Both the position numbers and the translations under genes were made by a program. A model generated the notes under the pieces. That model was not told the DNA's origin. It saw only the letters and a list, made by a program, of their open reading frames with translations, and ran no database searches. Positions 48,223 to 60,880 of a stretch of DNA of 64,000 nt are shown one piece after another (within the stretch, counting starts at the first letter, position 1; every line of letters begins with the position of its first letter). This DNA is from Halictus rubicundus (Eukaryota > Arthropoda > Insecta > Hymenoptera > Halictidae): positions 15,543,001-15,607,000 of the forward strand of contig NC_135149.1 of assembly GCF_050948215.1 (NCBI RefSeq), written 5' to 3'.

Positions 48223-51190
48223 GCGAGGGCGAATTTTTCTTGACGGCAGGTTACGCGGCGGTCGTAGGGTTTGCAGGGTGTGCAGGGTGTGCGGAGCGTA
48301 CGGAAGGTCCAAGGGGTATAGGAGGCACAGGGTGTGCGGTGAACGTTGCGAAACGCACATCGGAACGTACATGCATACGTATACGTCTGGTCTGGGTGTA
48401 CGGCACGTGAAATCCGATCGTAATTTTAGCCGCACCGCGCCTGCCGTACCTGCTAATCCATTCATACGCTCCCGAGTCCTCTTCTCTCTTTTGCTCTTCC
48501 ATTCTCATTCTCATTCTCGCATTCGCTATCTAACTCTCCTGCCTCTACTCTTTCCCTCGCCATTGGTGCGGCGATGTACACACCAGGTCGGATATATCGG
48601 CCGGTATTTCAGCCGCCATGCGGAGGTAATGGATTCAGAAACGCGGCGGACACCGCGCGCCCCGTGTTAATAACAATCCATACTTATTGCCCGCATATTT
48701 TACCGATCCCCCGCGCCCTGCCGCTTGCTACCGACTATATTACAACATATGGAGAGCATAAACTTTTATGGCTACCCTTCTACCGTCGCCCTTCCTCCTC
48801 CACCGCCGCCACCTCCACCATCGCCGAGCCACCACCACCGCCGCCACCGCCAACCTCCTCCACATCCTCCACCTCCTCCGACTGAAACTCCTTCTCCTCC
48901 TCCATCGACCACCTTTCGCGTAACCCATCTAACGACCGGCTGCCTGTTTCTATCCTTCCCGCCCTCCCCCAAACCACTGTCCCTTGTCCACTCTGGTGCT
49001 TCCGCCATTTTTTGCCATCATTCCCCCCTGGCACGGCGACCCATTCGACCCTACTTTTTCCATTTTCCATTTCCCATTTCCCATTTCCCATTTTCCGATT
49101 CGTGTCTACTTTTACTAATTACGAAACCAAGGAGTGGACACGGCGGCGCGACCGTCGAATCCAATTCTGGACGTTCCGGTTCTCGGACGCGCGTTCCAAC
49201 CGCGATCTACGCGTCGTCGATCGATCGTTCGATCCGCGAGCGAATATTTCTCGAAAAATGTAAATGTAGTCCGCGGATGATTTTTGATTGATCTCGACGG
49301 AGATCCATCGGTAAATATCGATCTCGGTTACCGTTATCGACTAGTCGGCTACCAGGATCGCGTTTGTCGATTCGTCGAACGATGCGACGCCAACATCTTG
49401 CTCGCATATTATAATTTACATTCGCGGCTCGGTGCAAGGACAATTTCGATGCGGACAATCGGCGTGCCGACAATACGAAACGTTAAATCATAATTTGGTT
49501 AATGCGGAATGTACTGTCGATGTTGGCGGAAGCGTCTCTAGATCCGTGTGCACGGGCAGACAATGAGCGAGCGAGAACAAGAGGACAATATCTTGTTCCC
49601 TCGTTCGCTCGTTTGCTCGTTCACAGCTAACAACCCATGCGTATTCGGTTTAGTTGGCTAACTGGCACGTTCGCGCGCGCTCAGCGGCCACGTGCGCGTC
49701 TGTAGTCTATGCGAGGGATTATAAATCGCGGGCCAATGAGTGGCTTCCATTTGTTATCGCGGTGGCTGCCGGAGTTTCGCGCGGAGGCGCGATGCGCGAC
49801 CCTACGCGCCGCGAAGGGTCGCTTTTAGGGTACGACGCATGGAAACCGGATCCATTTGTTCTGGCGGTTCATCGAAAAAATTTAAGTGGTTCGCGACGAT
49901 GCAATTGAGAACGGCCAGAACGACGCGCGACGCGTCGTTGCGATGCGAACCGCTCGCGGAGTGATAGAAGTCTACGCATCGTCGGACCGAGCGAATCGAG
50001 TGGACGGCTAGCGATCTTTTCCGACCATGAAATCACGATCGGAGGTACGATTTTAGTTATTACGTAATCGTGACTGGACTTTGCGTTTGTTGTCGTCTGT
50101 TGGCTATTGTCCGTTGCCCGTTGCAGGTTAGGAAACGGAACGATACGGAACGGAAGGTAACGCACGGTCGCCGGTCGTATCGTTGTTCCCCTTTAACGTT
50201 AGATGTTGTCTCGGACGAGCTCGAGCGTATAGCCAGCTAATAATTATAAGTTAGAAACTTGCGAGGGTCGGCGTTTCGTGGGTTAGGAAAGGGGTGGTCG
50301 GGTCGACTATGATAGCACAGGTTGCGAAGCGAGTGTTGGTCGCGGCACGGCGAGCGGACGCTATCGTGTTACGACGTTGTATTAATCTCCGTGCAGCCAG
50401 TATCGGCAGACACCGGTCCTCCAGTGGGTTACACCGCTGTTTCGCTTTCCGGTAGCGGAAGGAAATTCGTGCTGCGACTGCTTTTAGGGCGTTCGATGTC
50501 AGGAGACACTGCGGAACGTGGCCCGACACGTTTTGTACTCGTATTAGTGCCATGTAGGTACACGTTGTTACCGTATCGGCGACAACGAACGCTTCGCGTA
50601 TGTCGCGCGTTACCCGCGTACGTCGGGGAACGTGAAATCGCGTGCCACTGGCAGGATTCGTCTCGGACCGAAACACGTAAACGCGCATACATACGCGGAA
50701 AGCAAAAGTAGCGGGCGCGTGGCCTCGTCGCCTCCGGTTGTTGGATCGACGAAACCAGCAGGAAAACGATAGAGGCCAACGTCGAAGGATACCTACATCT
50801 TCGATTAGGTACACCGATTTTCGGCGAAAAGGATTCGACGCAACGATGCCGCGTAAAGTATCGACTCGCCACGATAGTTCGCGCTCGTACAGAGCTTTGA
50901 AATCGCGAAACGGTCGAGCCGCGCGCATAGAGTTTCATCTTGGGAGATTACCCGAATCGTGATCAAAGCGAAACGACGAAGAAACGAAGCTTGCTAACGA
51001 CGCGACGCGTCGAGCGGGGATTCGGAAAGGGTAGCAGAACCGGGAAACGCCGGAATGGAGAGAAACGAGAGGAACGAGGGGGAAACGGAACGGGAAAGAG
51101 AAACAGGGAAAGGCGGAACGCTTCGCGAGAGTCTCAGTTTGCAGCGGCGGTTATTCCGGTTTTTTGATATCGGCCGGTTTTCGCGGCGGT

Positions 51191-51298
51191 AGCAGTATCG
51201 AGCTAACAATTAATTATTGGCGGCGCTTCAGAGGGCTGCCGGCTGCCGTAGTTAAACATTACGCGTTCCATATCTTACTGTGCTATCTAATCCCCACA
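51191..51298. other. AT-rich complex island 5' of the hairpin
   Basis: It contains CAATTAATTATTGG and a complex low-repeat stretch that differs from the CpG-rich surroundings, as expected of a conserved non-coding element or primary transcript region. Confidence 0.35.
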
Positions 51299-51358
51299 GG
51301 GACTCGAGCGCTACTGCAGTAATCTCGTTTAATTGCTGGCTGTAGACGCGAGAGTCCC
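51299..51358 (+). ncRNA. Candidate pre-miRNA-like hairpin (unconfirmed)
   Basis: The 60-nt sequence folds on itself. GGGACTC pairs with GAGTCCC at the base; after a 2x2 internal mismatch GCG pairs with CGC; CTAC pairs with GTAG after a 1-nt bulge; GC pairs with GC; and AGTAAT pairs with ATTGCT (one G:T wobble) after a 1-nt bulge. The loop is CTCGTTTA. This gives about 22 pairs with small bulges, the size and shape of an insect pre-miRNA. It sits in an AT-richer complex island and matches no miRNA I know. Conservation and small-RNA reads are needed before calling it a gene. Confidence 0.35.
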
Positions 51359-52042
51359 GTTCAATTAGTTTTTCAAATAAACATTAGTTTCCTTAACACG
51401 CGGTGCCATAACGTGGCGGAGGATGAGAGAAGGAGGACGAGGAGGAGGAGGAAGAGGACGAGAACGGGAATGAGAGCGGGTATGGGAACGGTGGCGGGAG
51501 CGGGAACGGAAACGGGAATGAGGATGAAGGGATGGGGGGGGGGGGAGTAGAAACAGCCGATAGCGGAAAGAAGATGGAAGCGCCGAAATCGACGGAGAAC
51601 GACAGAGCGTCGGCGAAAGGGACAGAGATGTGGGAGAAGGACTGGCGAAGGGGGTTGGCAGGCGACAGAGCGAGAAAGTTAGAGGGTGGCGTAGAAGGTG
51701 GAGAAGAAGAGGAGACTAGTTGGTGCAGTCGGAACGCGGGTCGGTGGTAGAGGTGATGGGTCTGCGGAGCAGCAGGCTGACGGTGGAGGATGCGCGGGGG
51801 CGTTGGTGCCGGAGTTGGCGGAGGTAGCGGAGGTGGCGGAGGCGGCGGAGGTGGCGGAGGTTGGTGGAGATGGTTAGAGGGTGGAGAAACACTGGTGGAA
51901 GAGGAGTGCGCGGTGTCGTGGCCGCGGGGTAAGTAATTAACGACACATTTATACGATATCGCCCACGGGTGCGGCGCGGCGCGGTGCGGTGCGGTGCGGC
52001 GTGGCTCGGCTCGGCTCGGCGCGGCATGGCGTGGTGCGACGG

Positions 52043-52078
52043 GGCGAGGCGAGGCGAGGCGAGGCGAGGCGAGGCGAG
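52043..52078. repeat. GGCGA pentamer repeat
   Basis: Seven tandem GGCGA units. Confidence 0.95.
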
Positions 52079-52464
52079 CCGCGGCGCTAGGCATGGTGCG
52101 GTGCGCCGAGTCGAAGCGCCCAGCACCGCGAAACGGTAAAGAGACACGAAACCGCCTCGCCGGTTTGCCGCGGAGTGCCGAGGCACGACGCGAAACTAAG
52201 CGAACTAGGATCTCGTTCGTAGGAAATGCTTCGCTAATAGGAAGCTATGCGTTCGACGATAAATACGTAACGTAGGTGGCTCGGTCGATCGGCGGCCAAT
52301 TCGAATTCGCAAGCCCACCGAACGTTCAAGATCGCCGTCGAATCGAGCAACGAAGATACGATTCGCGCCACTATACTCTTTCGCATAGAGACATGCTCCT
52401 TCGATCGATCAGCGAAGACAGGCGAATAGGATCGACGATGGATCGTGGCTGGCGTTGAAGGAGT

Positions 52465-52484
52465 GGGGGGGGGGGGGGGGGGGG
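52465..52484. repeat. Poly-G tract of 20
   Basis: Twenty consecutive G. A run this long can form G-quadruplex structures and its length is prone to sequencing error. Confidence 0.9.
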
Positions 52485-52689
52485 AGAGGCGCGCGGAAAA
52501 GGTAAAGGGGGTACGATGCGACTTTTGCCTTTCGATGAATCGGAACGCGTTCGTTGCTCGCGCGGTTGGTTATGGTGATGCGGATTATTCACTAATATGA
52601 TTTACGACGTATTACCCCGTCGTGCTAGCGCGCGACTCACAATGCGCACATAATGTGAGGCATAATTTATTAATTTTACTAATGGCTCC

Positions 52690-52730
52690 TGCCCATTATT
52701 ATTGATTTCGGGCCGCGCCTCGTTCGGACG
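52690..52730 (+). other. Paired conserved-looking element, copy B
   Basis: CCCATTATTATTGATTTC then GGGCCGCGCCTCGTTCGGAC, related to the segment at 39778-39815. Confidence 0.45.
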
Positions 52731-55700
52731 GGCGCTGATTTATCCCGGTCGTTATCGGCCCCATGTTAAATCGTCCGCGAACCAGGAGCCGCGAGAATAC
52801 AATTCGACGATTCGTGTCCTTTTCCTTTTCCATTGGCCGTTATTCGAACGCTATAGTCGTTCGTGCTGGCGGATATCGATGGAACAGGCAGCAGGGGATA
52901 TCCCTTCGTTCGTTTGCAGTCTCGCGCGTCATTGAAAAGCTGTTGTTTCGTTGCGCGGAAAGTAGAACCCGTTCCACTTTATCCCCTGCGCCGCTGCCCC
53001 CGCTCTTCACGCCCTTCGTGCCCTCCCCCGATTTTCTAGTCTCGGTTCGTGTTCTTTCCTACGCGCCGCAACCACCCCCCCACCCCCCACCCCCCGCCCC
53101 GTTCCGCGTCGTCCCTTTTCGCAGCGAACACGAGTGACCGGAAAATTCAAAGGAAAAAAGGAGCAGCGGAACATCGCGTCGAGTGCATCGATAACGATCT
53201 AGACACCACGTTGCTCGAATGGCCGCGCCGACACGATATTAAAACATTAAAGTAATATACGACCTCGCGCAAGAACGAGAGGCCACGGTTGACGCGATCC
53301 TCTCTGTTCGCGTAATATCTCGTCCCCTTCTTCTAATACCCTATTCACCGGATCCGAGTTTCACCGCTCGTTTTCCCGAGCGTTACGCGATGTCGGGTTG
53401 CTCCGTGACTTGTTCCGCGTTCCTATCTAACCCGAGGAACCAAACGGAACGAAACGAACAAGCGTTCCACCACCACGCGCCATTCGAAATTCGATTTTTG
53501 ATTTTTCGAACGCGATGATAATTAATGCGATTCGTCGAGATATGCGGTTGACGAGACGGGTCGGAACGGAACGGGACCGGACGGGACGGGACGGAACGAG
53601 ACGGGATGGATGGTAGGGTACGGTACGGTACGATACGGTAGAGTACGGTACGGTACGAAACGGAACGGGTATACGGCAAAGGAGGCATTATATTACTCCT
53701 GGCCGATAAACCTTTGATGATTCCGTTTGAAGTTGGTCTCGAGGAAACGACGGCAGAGGTGGATGCAGGAATACAAGGTCTGGTGCACGGTGTTAGGAGT
53801 ACTGTCACCCTCGACTTGGCCGGCAGAGAGAAGGGTGAGCTCTCACAGAGAGATTACACGAACCTCTCGAGTACCGAGCTCCAGCTACGTTAACCGCAAG
53901 CCGGACAGCCATTATTAGCAGGTACCTTGTGCGCGAACCTCCGGTAAGCCGTGCATCGTTGAATAATTAGAATGGTGCACGACTACTGCCAACCACCGCG
54001 TCTAAACACCCACGAAACGCGCTACCGTTCTGCTACCAGAGGCTCTCCTCGCCAATGCTAGATACGCTACTCCCGATATCAAAGGCGCTATACTCCTATA
54101 CTCTATTCTCTATACTCTGTACCCTATACCGTACGCGACGCGCAGCGTGCCGACTTATCTTCCTCTACTCCGTGGTTCCTCGTTCGGGTTTCCCCGCGTG
54201 CACGCTTTCTTGTTTCCCGGCCGGATCCGTGTGGGTTAGATTCGGCCGTTGACGAAATGCCATTACGATTTCCCGAGCGGGACCGACGCGACGCAGCGTT
54301 ATCTCGATCGTTTGTTTCTCGTCTTTCTTTCGGCGGTCGGACTCGCGGCCGTTCGCTCGTCGAGCGTAGCTGGACGGTACCGGTCGCCGGTCGGTGCGTC
54401 ACGAACGAATGTAACGAACGTTTGAAACGTTCTCTTTGATCGTACGTCGCAAAGAGAGAAAAAAAAAATTACTTTCTTCTGTCAGACGTTTGCTCGTTTC
54501 TCCCGATGACCAGCTCCCCGGTGGAAAAAAAATTCCATTAGAGTGCCAATAACCACCGAGTGCCGAGAGTACGAGGCGCGCCAAGTTTGACGATTAATTA
54601 TCGTCGTGCGACGCGTGTTTGATGTCGAAGGAAACGTTAACGTGGCCCGATTGATCGGTTAATTTAAAGGGACGGTAAGACGATAGGAACGGGACGGTGG
54701 ACGGCAGACGGCAGACGACAGACGACAGACGACAGACGGTGGACAGCAGGAAGGGCAGGGGTGGACAGTGCTGGACAGAGATAGCAGTCGTACGGAGGAG
54801 TGCGAGAGCGGCGAACGAGGGGTTCGGTTGGTGCAGGAGGTACCGGGGAGAACACCGATGGAACGGGTAGCAGGGTACGGGGGACGAGAGGACGGGGAAA
54901 CGACAGCCCGCGGGGTTCTTCGTTCGAAGGTAAAACGCGAGCGGGTGGCGGCGGGAGGAACAAGGAGCGACCGGAGAGGAAGAGAGCGCGCGGTTCGAGC
55001 CAAAGCAAAGACCGAGTCTGTTTCGCACAGTTCCCTTCTGCTCCCTTTCCCTTCTGTTCGCCTCGACGAGCTACGACAGCTCTTTCATCCGCGGATGATT
55101 ACCCACTGCTGTTCGTTGCTCTAAACAGACTCATCCTCCTTCCCTTTTTCGATTCCGCTTCGAGACTACTTACACGAATGAACCGCAATTTGTCGTTGCT
55201 TACCGATCGAATCGATGCGATACGCGTCAATGTTTGAACGCGGTTTCGGGTACGTACGGGATCGTGTCCGCGGCCAGGCACTGCCGCCGGCGCTGGTAGC
55301 CACCGAGGCGGCGAATCGGGAAGAAACGAGGAAGGCACCGGTGGCGTCGGTCTAATTGCCGAAGAGAGCTTGCCGTTGTAGATTCGCTTCCAGTCGCTTC
55401 TCAGCGTTTACGTCACCGCGTTTCGCTACCTAGTCACAATTATACGCCGTGCCGGTGGGAATAACATTTACTCGGCAGAGTCGCGCACGAGTAGCGTGGA
55501 CTTGACACATATCACTTGGTCGCGTGACTTGCTTGGTTCTTGGTTGCATCGTCTCGCGACGGCAGCTTAAACTTGTTTGAAACTTTGCGTCGTATCGCGT
55601 TTCGTCTCGTCTCGTCTTGTCCCGTCTCGTCTCGCCACGTCTCGTCCCGTCCCGTTTAGTCTAAGTCTAGCTTGATCTAGTTTCCGTCCAGCGCGGCAAA

Positions 55701-58075
55701 TTGCAACGCGTTACACGACACTGCGAGCTCTCGTCCTATCCTTCGGTTCGAATCGTGCGCATCCCGCGAGTCGAATTAGAACGGTTGATTCGTCGGACGG
55801 TGAGGAAACGGGTAGAACAAAGGACGCGAGAGAAGTCGATAAGACGGTGAAGCGAACCGGCAAAGAAAAGGGAGACGGAAAATTCGCGCATTTCGCGGAC
55901 GACAAAAGTTTCCTTCTCGAATTAACCGGCGAGACGGGAGGCGCAATGTAAACCGAGATTATTATAATCTCTCCGAGGCTCGACCGCGGTAACATTAAAC
56001 GAAAACACGCGTCCTTTGTTTCGCGATTCGTGTTCCGCGTTTCGTAGTCCGTACAGGTTACTACGCAGGCACAAAAGTAGGAAGAAGTTGAAAGAGTGCG
56101 AGAAAAGAGCTGCCACCCGGGAGAGGAGAGTTTGCTGGCGACTTTCCGATGCGGTTTCTCGCAACGAAATCTGGACGCGGATTAACTCGAAAGTTTGCGA
56201 TAACAGCGCAACGAAGGAGTAACCATAGCCGAGAGTTTGTTTTGCGCTACTTTGGTTACGAATCACGAACAACAATGAACGAAAACGGATGCTGCGGCTG
56301 TAGGTTGCTGGTGATCGATTACGGAACGCATCGCGCAACTTGAATCGTTCCGTTAGTTTCTCACGTCGTTCCGCGCCTTGTCGAACGTCGTAGTTTCTAG
56401 TCGGAAGATCGGCACGGAGAATTAGAAATGGTCGAGAATCGTTCCGCGTTTGTATCCATAGAACGTCCTAGCCGCGTGCCGCGTGCCGCGAGTCGCGAAC
56501 CGCCAACCACGGGCCGGGGGGCTAGGAGCCGCGAGCACCTCCGCGCTCATCGTCGTCTCGCTTAATCCTCGGCTATTTATTCGCATAATAATAATAGTAA
56601 CGCCGTTGGAACGTTCTCAAGAATTATTGCTGTCCTTGCCACCCACGATAAATGAGTCCGGAGGATTAGCTAAACAGTGGCTCAAAAATGTTATTATATA
56701 GCTGCATGAATATTCATCGAGCCGCGAGTCGCGAGCGCACCGAGTTGCTTTTAAAACGTTTCACCTCTGGTTCCTCTTTTATTCCGTTGCCACCATTGCC
56801 GCCGCGCCGGGAGCCTGCGGTTCGATGCCGCTGCCGAATATGTACACCGCGTTCTTTCTTTTCCCTCACGAACGAGTCACGACAGTTTCTGCTGGGCCAA
56901 CGTACCAACGACAGTTCGCGTCGGTTGGTACCCGAAATATCGATTTTCCGCAAGCCGAATTCTTGGCCAAGCGGAAATTACGAAGCGTTTCTCTTCGTGT
57001 AAAACAGCGTCGCGATAATTGGTAGACCGAATCCGGAGCCAACGAGAAGGATGGTCAATAACGAAGAGCACGTAGAAGGCGTGGCCAGTCTTCTTACAAT
57101 TAGATCCATCGCCGACGATTGACATCCAACCGAGACCCCGTATAATCGAGCATTCGAATGCGAGCGAGCGGAACCGAGCCGAATTATACGATTCCGGCGA
57201 TGCGAGTGTCTACTTCGATCGTATTTATCGCGCGTCGCGACACGACATTGTACGGTTTTGACGGACCATCGTGCAGCGCTGCGCCGCGCGGCTCCGCGGC
57301 GTATCCCGGCACATCGGTTAATTAAAAGGTCCGTTCGTTCATCGGTATAGCGCGCTCGATTGATATTTAACGCATTTGTCGAATTTCATTTGCTCTCGGT
57401 TAAATATACATACGTATGTGTGCAGCTATGCGCGATTGCCTTCTGTCGACGTGTAGGCCGCGAATCGATTCGAAGCGGACCAATAACGAGCGGTCGCACT
57501 TCCGACGAAGGTAGGTCAATTAACGTCTGCATTGGTTTCGCGTTTCGCGTTTCGCTCTCGTCGAACGGTCTGTTACGTGAGGTGGGAGAAGGGGGGAATG
57601 GCAGATAGGGGGTTTCCGTTGACGCGAGATCGGGAAAACTTTGCTTGATCTTGACCGCTGGTTCCCGGTGGGTCCAGCCATGATCGCGCAAGATCGATCG
57701 AGAGACCCCGAGGTTCGGCGGCTCGCTAAACCGGCGATCGCGCTTTCGCTTCGCCCTGGAACTTGGATCGAGACACGCGTCGTGGCGTCGAGGCATCGAG
57801 GCGTCGCGTCGAAGCGTCGAAGCGCCGCGAGTCGAATCGAGAACGGGAAGGGCGGAAGCGATGGATCGGACAGAAGCGGCAAAGACGGTCCAACCGGCTC
57901 GATAACGCGATAAGGCGAGGTTAAACCCATGTTTGGCGGGCAGGTTATAGGTTAAACGGTGAGCTAGGGGGTGCAACAGGTCGCGTGAACTTGGGTGAAT
58001 TTTCTGTTCCAGAGCGCGCAGTCTGGCCCTCTCTTGCTTGCATCCCGTTCCCCCTCTCGTCTCTCCCCTTGTTCC

Positions 58076-58310
58076 CCTGCCGCTACCGTCACCGCCACCG
58101 CCACCGCCGCTACTGCCGCCGCCGCTGCCGCCGCCTCCAAGCCGTCCCGATTCCTTCGACCCCCCTTGCTCTTCTCACCCGCTTCAAGCACCTCCAACAA
58201 CGCCGCCACCGCCACCGCCGTTGCCGCCACCACCACCACCGCCGCTGCCATCGCCTCTGCCGCCACCGCCGCCGCCGCCGCCACCGCCGCTACCGTTGCT
58301 CGGTTCTCTT
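58076..58310. repeat. CCG/CCA triplet-rich tract
   Basis: Long runs of CCG, CCA and CTG triplets. They encode poly-Pro, poly-Ala/Thr or poly-Arg/His on the plus strand according to frame. The lack of any domain in any frame argues against a real protein. Confidence 0.85.
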
Positions 58311-58715
58311 CCTCGCACCTACTCTGTCTGTATTTTACTTTGTCTCTCTATTTCGCCCCCGCAAACTCTCCCCGCTCCCCACTCAGGAGGGTGACTCTCT
58401 CACTCTCCCTCTCAGTGCTATGCCGTCATTAGTCAATGTCGACGCTCGTAGCACGTGGAGTCCCGCAGAATGCACCATCTGTTTGATATCCTTCTGTATC
58501 TCCGCTACAAATCCGGACTACGGATTTCCTGTCGCGAAGTCACGGTTGTTCGCTTTCTCGTGTACATACTTCTGTCGTTCGTATTCCGATTTCGCATTGG
58601 TAATTTCCATAGGGATTGGCCTCGCCGATCGAAACATTTCGTCGCGCCTCTTCTCACCGAGTGCACGTCTGTGTGCGTCTGTATGCGCGCGCGTGTTTAC
58701 GAGCTTGGCCGTTCT

Positions 58716-59251
58716 CTGTTTCTGTTTCTGTTTCTGTTTCTGTTTCTGTTTCTGTTTCTGTTTCTGTTTCTGTTTCTGTTTCTGTTTCTGTTTCTGTTTC
58801 TGTTTCTGTTTCTGTTTCTGTTTCTGTTTCTGTTTCTGTTTCTGTTTCTGTTTCTGTTTCTGTTTCTGTTTCTGTTTCTGTTTCTGTTTCTGTTTCTGTT
58901 TCTGTTTCTGTTTCTGTTTCTGTTTCTGTTTCTGTTTCTGTTTCTGTTTCTGTTTCTGTTTCTGTTTCTGTTTCTGTTTCTGTTTCTGTTTCTGTTTCTG
59001 TTTCTGTTTCTGTTTCTGTTTCTGTTTCTGTTTCTGTTTCTGTTTCTGTTTCTGTTTCTGTTTCTGTTTCTGTTTCTGTTTCTGTTTCTGTTTCTGTTTC
59101 TGTTTCTGTTTCTGTTTCTGTTTCTGTTTCTGTTTCTGTTTCTGTTTCTGTTTCTGTTTCTGTTTCTGTTTCTGTTTCTGTTTCTGTTTCTGTTTCTGTT
59201 TCTGTTTCTGTTTCTGTTTCTGTTTCTGTTTCTGTTTCTGTTTCTGTTTCT
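58716..59251. repeat. Perfect (CTGTTT)n array, about 89 units
   Basis: 536 bp of uninterrupted CTGTTT hexamers, with no mismatch seen in the nine full lines of sequence. It is not the insect telomere repeat TTAGG. The long Phe-Cys, Phe-Leu, Ser-Val, Gln-Lys and Glu-Thr frames through it are artefacts of periodicity. Confidence 0.98.
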
Positions 59252-60536
59252 CGGACCCGCTTATCATCCAGTCCATCCGGGGACTCGAGAACCCAAGATG
59301 CCAAATGGCCAAGAACCGCGGATAGGGTCGGCCGAAAAACATGAGAGTCCGATTGATGCGACACGACGCTAGGCGCGTTTCGTCAAACGGGAAAAATGAA
59401 AAGTGCGCGCGCGCCCATAGGGCGGAAAGGGTGAATCGAGAGGGAAGGGTGGAAGAAAGGGTTGGCGGCGGAGGATCGCGGAATTTAACCAGCCCTTGCC
59501 CTCGCTCGGCGAACAAAGCTTGATTTATTGTAATGAGTTTGCAGAAGTTAAGAGGTCTGTCCCCCCTCCCCGTTCGGACTTCTCTGGCCGCTTAGCTCGA
59601 TATTCGGACTGGTGTGCGGTTTGATGGGGATCCTCGGATCAACCCCCGTCATAAACCCTTCTTAGCACCGACCACCCTCGTATCCCCCTGTGAAATATGC
59701 ATGAACCTTCTGCATACTGATTGCGTTATTTGTTTCACCTAGTCGAAGGAAAGGCGTGCTCGCTCGGCTCTGTTCTTCGTTCCCGTATGTATCGCGTAAC
59801 TCTCGTGTATCCGTCGATGTTCGTACGCGTACTTATGCGTCGGCGCGATTTTCGACTTGTTCGAAACATCTTTGTCCGTGCGTTGACAGTGTTTCTTGAC
59901 GACTATGTAGGTCCGGATACGAGCACGAAACGAGACGCGATAGACCGATTTACGGTCGGTCCGTGTCGTCCGGTGGAAAAGAACGAAAGGCGAAAAACTG
60001 GGAAAGAGGAAGAATAATACAGCGCACCGTTTCGTTCTTTCGTAGCCGTGAAATTCGTTTTCGGGCTGGATTTTCTCCCGAAAACGTTCGATTCATTGAG
60101 AACTGACGGGGGAGCCATAATTCCCGTCTCGGTTTGACATTAATGCCTCCCCTACTTCGTGCTCGGCAGATAGGCGAGGGGGTTAAGCTCGCTGCGACAT
60201 ATTTATGGAGAGGACGAGATGTTATCGGGCACGAGGACCCTGGGTTTGTCCGATCGCGCTGCGAAATCCGCCCTTCCTACAATCTACTTCGCAATTATCG
60301 GGCGCGACGTTAATATTTGAACTGGGACCGTCGCGTTCGTTCCCTCTGCTCTCTTCCCACGATTCGCAAAGAAGCTGTACGTTCGCTTCGCGACTGTTCC
60401 GCGATTGTTCCATGGTTCTTACGCGATTGTCGGGATGCGTGTTTCAAAGCGAGACTCGTTCTAAAAGATAAAAAAAGAAAACTTGAGGGAACGAGAAGAG
60501 AATGAAAGAAAGACGCGAGACAGAGCGGAGGCGAAC

Positions 60537-60589
60537 GGTTAACGGGTAACGGGTAACGGCTAACGGCTAACGGCTAACGGCTAACAACC
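60537..60589. repeat. GGSTAAC heptamer repeat
   Basis: Two GGGTAAC then four GGCTAAC units in tandem, plus flanking variants. Confidence 0.9.
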
Positions 60590-60848
60590 AACGATCGACG
60601 ACTAACGGCGAGCGACGAGAGCAGCCTCGCCAACAGAGACGGAGACGTAGACGGAGACGGAGACAAAGACAAAGACGGGGAAGGAGACGGTGACGACGAG
60701 CGGTGGGGTAGAGCGGGTCGAGGTGCGTGTAAATTAAAGGCGTCATAGATTTTCGCGGTAGCCCGCAGGATCAGGGCCTTAGATTTGCGTCCGGCAGATT
60801 ACCCCGGGGGTGAAATGGGACAATGGGCGTTAGTCTGGGCCGACGGCG

Positions 60849-60880
60849 TATAAATAAGGATCCCCAGGAAGCTTCTGGGG
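60849..60880 (+). promoter_or_regulatory. TATAAATA box followed by a short palindrome
   Basis: TATAAATA (60849-60856) is embedded in GC-rich flanks (GCCGACGGCG upstream), the classic look of a TATA core promoter. CCCCAGGAAGCTTCTGGGG at 60862-60880 is a near-perfect inverted repeat. No clear arthropod initiator (TCAGT) was found 25-35 bp downstream, so this is weak. Confidence 0.25.

Larger units (their letters stand above)
41489..51190. other. Gene-free stretch
   Basis: No recognised gene is present in about 9.7 kb. The segment 41900-42050 has clustered TGACA and E-box words. AT-richer complex islands at about 44340-44620, 48600-48700 and 49380-49510 are candidate regulatory DNA. Simple repeats include GAGAGA runs (43550-43650, 44130-44190), GCGGGT units (46445-46485), GGATC x4 (46871-46896), GGCTTCG/GGCTTTGG units (47679-47712), CGACG units (48199-48222), CCACC/CCGCC triplets (48790-48890) and ATTTCCC units (49058-49090). 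Confidence 0.4.
51391..58075. other. Gene-free stretch with homopolymers and minisatellites
   Basis: No recognised gene is present. Repeats include poly-G at 51534-51545 and 52465-52484, GGCGGAGGT units (51815-51875), GGCGA pentamers (52043-52078), GGTACGGTAC units (53615-53660) and CAGACGA units (54705-54740). Complex AT-richer islands lie at about 52570-52760, 55920-56010, 56560-56710 and 57290-57420. Confidence 0.4.

Noticed and set aside
55725..55770. GGTTCGAATC, a tRNA B-box-like word
   Set aside because: No A-box, anticodon stem or acceptor stem could be built around it.
58455..59516. Very long frames on both strands of about 240-450 codons (Phe-Cys, Phe-Leu, Ser-Val, Gln-Lys, Glu-Thr repeats)
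   Set aside because: They exist only because the hexamer CTGTTT has no stop in most frames. No flanking domain, start context or splice signal supports a protein.
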